In this document: piece by piece, positions 60,411-64,000 of the stretch
Position numbering within the stretch: the stretch's first letter is position 1
Layout: each line of letters starts with the position of its first letter
Assembly (NCBI RefSeq): GCF_009765445.1
Contig: NZ_WHOY01000031.1
Location: 3,331,774 to 3,395,773 of the forward strand
Reading direction: 5' to 3'
Source of the DNA: Pantoea sp. BAV 3049
GTDB lineage: Bacteria > Pseudomonadota > Gammaproteobacteria > Enterobacterales > Enterobacteriaceae
Length of the DNA stretch: 64,000 nucleotides
Made by a program: the position numbers and the translations under genes
The notes under the pieces: generated by a model
The model's input: only the letters and a program-made list of their open reading frames with translations
Database searches by the model: none
Told to the model about the DNA's origin: nothing

Positions 60411-62114
60411 TCAGGCTTTTGCCAGCTCCGCTTCCGGACGCTTCAGAACCGCATAAGCCAGACCTGCCACTACCGTTCCCACCACAATCGCCATCAGGTA
60501 ACCCAGTACCGGGGTGATTGCACCAGGGATTAACAGCACGAACAGTCCACCGTGCGGTGCCATCAGTTTAGCCCCTACCGCCATAGAGATAGCGCCAGTC
60601 AGCGCACCGCCGATAATGCAGCAAGGCAGCACACGCATCGGGTCACGGGCAGCAAACGGGATTGCACCTTCAGAGATAAAGCACAGCCCCAGAACCAGCG
60701 CCGCTTTGCCGCCTTCCTGCTGACCTTTATTGAATTTCTTGCGCGCCACCAGCGTTGCCAGCCCCATCGCCAGCGGAGGAACCATCCCTGCCGCCATGAT
60801 GGCTGCCATCGGAGCGTAGGTCTGGGAACTCAGCAGCCCAACGCCAAAGGCGTAGGCCACTTTGTTCACCGGGCCGCCCATATCGGTACACATCATGCCA
60901 CCGAGGATTGCGCCCAGCAGAACCGCATTCGCCGTGCCCATGTTAGCCAGCCAGTGAGTCAGGCCTTCCATGATTTTCGCGACCGGTGTACCCACCACAT
61001 AGATCATCAGCAGACCGGTGATCAGACTGGCGACCAGCGGAATAATGAGGATCGGTTTCAACGCCTCCATACTTTGCGGCAGTTTCACCTTCGAACTGAT
61101 CAGTTTGGCTGCATAACCGGCAATAAAACCGGCGATGATACCGCCGAGGAAACCGGCATTGATGCTGGTAGCGATCATCCCGCCAATCAGACCCGGCGTC
61201 AGGCCCGGACGGTCAGCAATCGAGAAGGCGATAAAACCAGCCAACACCGGCACCATCAGGGCGAAGGCGCTGCCGCCGCCAATCTGCATCAGCGCAGCGG
61301 CCAGCGTACCCTGCTCTTTAAAGGCGGTGATACCAAAGGCGAAGGAGAGCGCAATGCTCAGGCCACCCGCCACCACCATTGGCAGCATGTAAGACACACC
61401 GGTCAGCAGGTGACGATAGGCTCCGGCACTCTCTTTCTTCTCTTCAGACTGAGCAGAAGACTGGCTGCCGCCTTTCGGCTGGTAAGGTCTGGCTTCGGCT
61501 ACCGCTTTGTCCAGCTCCTGGGCAGTTTTTTTCAGCGCCAGGCTGGTGGAAGTCCGGTACATCGGCTTACCGGCAAACTTCGCCAGGTCCACCTCAATGT
61601 CCGCCGCCACGATCACCAGATCCGCAGCCGCCACTTCTTCCGGAGTGATCGCATTACCGGCGCCCACTGAGCCACGGGTCTCAACTTTCACCCACCAGCC
61701 GCGTTTTTTCGCTTCGGTGTCGATAGCTTCTGCCGCCATAAAGGTATGAGCCACACCCGTCGGGCAGGCAGTCACCGCGACAATACGTTTCGGGCCATTG
61801 CCTGCCGCAGCAACCGGTGCCGCTGCTGCTGCAGAAGCCGCCGGAGCATGCCAGGTTGTGGCGCCCGTTTGCGCCTGCTCAAGTACCGCTTCCGGCTGAC
61901 GCAGCAGTTGCTCGATGTCCGCCAGATAAATGGCTTTCCCGTCCAGGTTGCTGTCAGCTGGGATCTGTTTCCCGGCCACAATGATCTGGTCAGCTTCGGC
62001 CAGGTTCTCCGTCAGCGTCAGCCCTTTCGCGGCCGCCGCAGCGGTAGTGATATTTTTTGCCAGATAGCCAGTGGCCAGCCCCAGCGAAGAATCAATTATC
62101 AGCAGCGTTTTCAT
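60411..62114 (-). CDS. fruA: FruA, PTS fructose-specific EIIB'BC
   Basis: 567 residues (E. coli 563). Imports fructose and delivers fructose-1-phosphate. Domains: IIB' (about 1-85), an Ala/Pro-rich linker, IIB (about 108-205) with phospho-Cys117 in VTACPTGVAHT, then the IIC membrane domain (about 235-560) with blocks such as MCTDMGGPVNKVAYAFG. IIB' lacks the equivalent phosphorylated cysteine, as is normal. It follows fruK by 15 bases and is the last gene of fruBKA. The operon promoter lies outside the window; FruR/Cra control is expected. Confidence 0.97.
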   Translation of the reverse strand: MKTLLIIDSSLGLATGYLAKNITTAAAAAKGLTLTENLAEADQIIVAGKQIPADSNLDGKAIYLADIEQLLRQPEAVLEQAQTGATTWHAPAASAAAAAPVAAAGNGPKRIVAVTACPTGVAHTFMAAEAIDTEAKKRGWWVKVETRGSVGAGNAITPEEVAAADLVIVAADIEVDLAKFAGKPMYRTSTSLALKKTAQELDKAVAEARPYQPKGGSQSSAQSEEKKESAGAYRHLLTGVSYMLPMVVAGGLSIALSFAFGITAFKEQGTLAAALMQIGGGSAFALMVPVLAGFIAFSIADRPGLTPGLIGGMIATSINAGFLGGIIAGFIAGYAAKLISSKVKLPQSMEALKPILIIPLVASLITGLLMIYVVGTPVAKIMEGLTHWLANMGTANAVLLGAILGGMMCTDMGGPVNKVAYAFGVGLLSSQTYAPMAAIMAAGMVPPLAMGLATLVARKKFNKGQQEGGKAALVLGLCFISEGAIPFAARDPMRVLPCCIIGGALTGAISMAVGAKLMAPHGGLFVLLIPGAITPVLGYLMAIVVGTVVAGLAYAVLKRPEAELAKA

Positions 62115-62129
62115 TATGCTCTCCTGCTG

Positions 62130-63068
62130 TCAGTTAAAAGGTTGTAGGTCGACTCGCGCCATCATCGCGGCCAACTGAGTACGATCGGTAACGCCTACGT
62201 TGCTCTGGCTGACGGCCATGGCGGCCACTGCTGTTGCAAGACGCAGTGTATGCTCGCTGGACTCGCGCATCAGCAGGCCATAAATTAACCCGCCAACCAT
62301 AGAATCCCCGGCACCTACGGTGCTCACCACCTCACAGGCTGGTGGTTTGGCAATCCATTCGCCTGAAGCGTTCACCCACAGCGCGCCTTCCGCACCCAGG
62401 GAGATCACCACATGGGCAATCCCCTGCTCGCGCAGTGAGTGAGCAGCTTCAATTACGTCCTGCAATGTCGGCAGCTTGCGCCCGGCCCAGATTTCCAGCT
62501 CGCGGCGGTTTGGTTTTACCAGCCACGGCGCGGCTTTCAGACCGGCCACCAGCGCCTCACGGCTACTGTCAAAAATGATGCAAGGGCAGTGAGTGCGCAG
62601 CGCGCTCATCCACTCGGTAAACGCATCCGGGTCCACACCGGCAGGCAGGCTGCCGCTGACGCAGACCATGTCGAACTGACCAAGCCAGCTCAGCGAGTCC
62701 GTGGAAAAACGCTCCCAGTCCTGGGCGGTAACGTTAAAGCCGGAGAAGTTCAGATCGGTCACTTCGCCGTCTTTCTCGGTCAGCTTGACGTTGATGCGGG
62801 TACGTCCTTCAACCACCTGAAAACGGTTGGCAATACCCAGCTCGCTGAACAGGTGCTGAAAGCCATCCTGATTCTCTTTGCCCAGGAAGCCACCAACGGT
62901 GACGTCGATACCCAAATCTTTCAGCACTTTGGCGACGTTGATCCCTTTACCGGCCGCGTGCAGGCCAGTGGTTTTGACCAGGTTAACTTCACCACGCTCA
63001 ATTTCCGGGGTGTAACCTACCAGGTCATACGCCGGGTTCAGCGTGATAGTGGCAACACGTCTGCTCAT
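62130..63068 (-). CDS. fruK: FruK, 1-phosphofructokinase
   Basis: 312 residues, as in E. coli. PfkB-family kinase that turns fructose-1-phosphate from FruA/FruB into fructose-1,6-bisphosphate. Family motifs: N-terminal [14 protein letters not shown], substrate-lid [15 protein letters not shown], and the catalytic [13 protein letters not shown] with the base Asp near residue 248. The start overlaps the fruB stop by four bases, and 15 bases separate it from fruA: a tightly coupled operon. Confidence 0.97.
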   Translation of the reverse strand: MSRRVATITLNPAYDLVGYTPEIERGEVNLVKTTGLHAAGKGINVAKVLKDLGIDVTVGGFLGKENQDGFQHLFSELGIANRFQVVEGRTRINVKLTEKDGEVTDLNFSGFNVTAQDWERFSTDSLSWLGQFDMVCVSGSLPAGVDPDAFTEWMSALRTHCPCIIFDSSREALVAGLKAAPWLVKPNRRELEIWAGRKLPTLQDVIEAAHSLREQGIAHVVISLGAEGALWVNASGEWIAKPPACEVVSTVGAGDSMVGGLIYGLLMRESSEHTLRLATAVAAMAVSQSNVGVTDRTQLAAMMARVDLQPFN

Positions 63069-64000
63069 GCTGCCCCCTCGCCGAGACCGGCAGCAATCGC
63101 TTCACCCACCGCATCCAGTGCGGCACGGGCATCTTCACCGCTGGCGGTAAAGCGCAGGCGATGACCTTTTTTCACGCCCAGCGCCACCACTTTCATCAGG
63201 CTGCGGCCGTTTGCAGGTTTGCCGCTGCCGTCGAGGTTGGTGACAGTGACATCACAATTAAACTGTTTGATTACGCTGACCAGCGCGGTTCCCGGACGGG
63301 CATGCAGGCCATGCTCGTTACGGATCGTAAACTCTTCGGTCAGCACATCAGCCTGCTCAGACATTTCGCTGGTCAGCAACGCCAGGATCCCGGCAGCATC
63401 AGCGCTCAGCAGACGGTCGGCTTTCTGCTTGTACAGCAGGTCACTAAGGTAATTCAGCACGTTAAGCGGCTGGTCATCAGTCACGGAAACGGTCACCAGC
63501 AGCGCGGCTTTTTCGCCTTCGACTTCAAAAGGCGCGGCGCTGCGGCTGACGGCCACGGCGCTACCGAGATTCCCTTCGGTGCTGTCGCTCAGCCAGATAC
63601 CCTGCCCGAGGTTCAGTGGACGTGAGGAGATCACGCGGCTGACGAAGGTGGCATCCACCGCGCCCGCCTGCTGCAAACGACCGGCATTCAGCGCCTGCAG
63701 GGTCATCAGATCGCTGGCGGCCACGTCGGTAACGATCAGCGAAGTATCAAATTTAAATTCAGTGCCCAGCTTTTCGCCCATCAGCAGGCTGCGCAGCGTT
63801 TCTGCCGAGTCGGTGGTTTTCAACTGCTCTGCCACGCTGTCATCGCTCAGTACGTGAGTCAGCTGACGCAGCAGCGCAAGGTGTTCGTCGGATTTCGCCG
63901 CGATACCAATCACCACATACGCGGTCTGGTCGTCACCCCAGGCAATGCCCTGTGGAAACTGATAAACCTGCACGCCGGTTTTTAAAACCAGATCGCGAGT
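63065..64000 (-). CDS. fruB: FruB, fructose PTS diphosphoryl transfer protein (5' end outside window)
   Basis: Only the C-terminal 311 codons are in the window; the frame is open to base 64000 and the family is 376 residues. FruB carries phosphate from enzyme I to FruA. The N-terminal IIA domain has lost its phospho-His region (IPHGT) to the window edge. The middle domain and the C-terminal FPr/HPr-like domain are present, with the phospho-His of [11 protein letters not shown] and the Ser-region [15 protein letters not shown]. The stop overlaps the fruK start by four bases. Confidence 0.96.
   Translation of the reverse strand, partial: TRDLVLKTGVQVYQFPQGIAWGDDQTAYVVIGIAAKSDEHLALLRQLTHVLSDDSVAEQLKTTDSAETLRSLLMGEKLGTEFKFDTSLIVTDVAASDLMTLQALNAGRLQQAGAVDATFVSRVISSRPLNLGQGIWLSDSTEGNLGSAVAVSRSAAPFEVEGEKAALLVTVSVTDDQPLNVLNYLSDLLYKQKADRLLSADAAGILALLTSEMSEQADVLTEEFTIRNEHGLHARPGTALVSVIKQFNCDVTVTNLDGSGKPANGRSLMKVVALGVKKGHRLRFTASGEDARAALDAVGEAIAAGLGEGAA

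Noticed and set aside
60552-61670. 372-codon open frame on the plus strand
   Set aside because: Antisense to the membrane domain of fruA; Arg/His/Gln-rich composition typical of a shadow.

Overview
The window is a chromosomal segment of a gamma-proteobacterium of the order Enterobacterales. Protein identities and the gene order mdtBCD-baeSR-yegQ-cyaR-yegS ... fbaB-thiDM ... mrp/metG-yohJK-cdd ... sanA-mglCAB-galS-yeiB-folE ... cirA-lysP-yeiE/yeiH-nfo ... fruAKB follow the E. coli K-12 backbone around 46-49 min. Several lineage-specific insertions and the absence of the gat, rcn and yeh blocks fit the Erwinia/Pantoea group (Erwiniaceae) better than E. coli itself; the genus is an inference. 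I see no rRNA, tRNA, IS element, prophage or CRISPR array.

Layout. 1-7817: the 3' part of the mdtABCD-baeSR envelope-stress efflux operon. 7934-10517: yegQ/trhP, the CRP-type sRNA gene cyaR, and lipid kinase yegS. 10649-18185: a six-gene sugar-acid cluster (MHS transporter ydfJ, rspA, rspB, an ACS-family MFS transporter, a mannitol-dehydrogenase-type reductase ydfI, and the GntR regulator rspR). ydfJ and rspA are each preceded by the same promoter/operator module. 18256-23434: a FUSC-family membrane protein, fbaB, and thiD-thiM under a TPP riboswitch. 23435-24780: a decayed patch with an outer-membrane-protein relic, a small unknown gene and a GNAT acetyltransferase. 24820-33602: mrp and metG (divergent), yohJK, cdd (CRP site), maeA, sanA, and a small lipoprotein gene. 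33646-41889 (minus strand): the mglBAC galactose ABC transporter, its regulator galS, yeiB, folE and a YbfB-type MFS gene. 42018-44957: a LysR gene divergent from that MFS gene, then the formaldehyde detoxification pair frmA-fghA. 45042-50820: accessory region with a short unknown gene, a very large autotransporter interrupted by one in-frame amber codon, and an AT-rich upstream region. 50821-54885: siderophore receptor cirA and a Fur-box-preceded FecE/FecCD pair. 54968-60289: lysP, yeiE/yeiH, nfo and an exported protein of unknown function. 60411-64000: fruA-fruK-fruB (fruB cut by the window end).

How the genes work together. Carbon catabolite control recurs: CRP sites at or near -41.5 are visible for cyaR, ydfJ, rspA (weaker), cdd, mglB and galS. 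mgl and galS also carry 16-bp GalR/GalS-type operators. The rsp cluster can be read as a route from L-gulonate through fructuronate and mannonate to 2-keto-3-deoxygluconate with two permeases and a local repressor. The least ordinary features are the amber-interrupted autotransporter, the twin rsp promoters, and a handful of small or exported genes without recognisable function. No clearly new multi-gene defence or biosynthetic system is evident.
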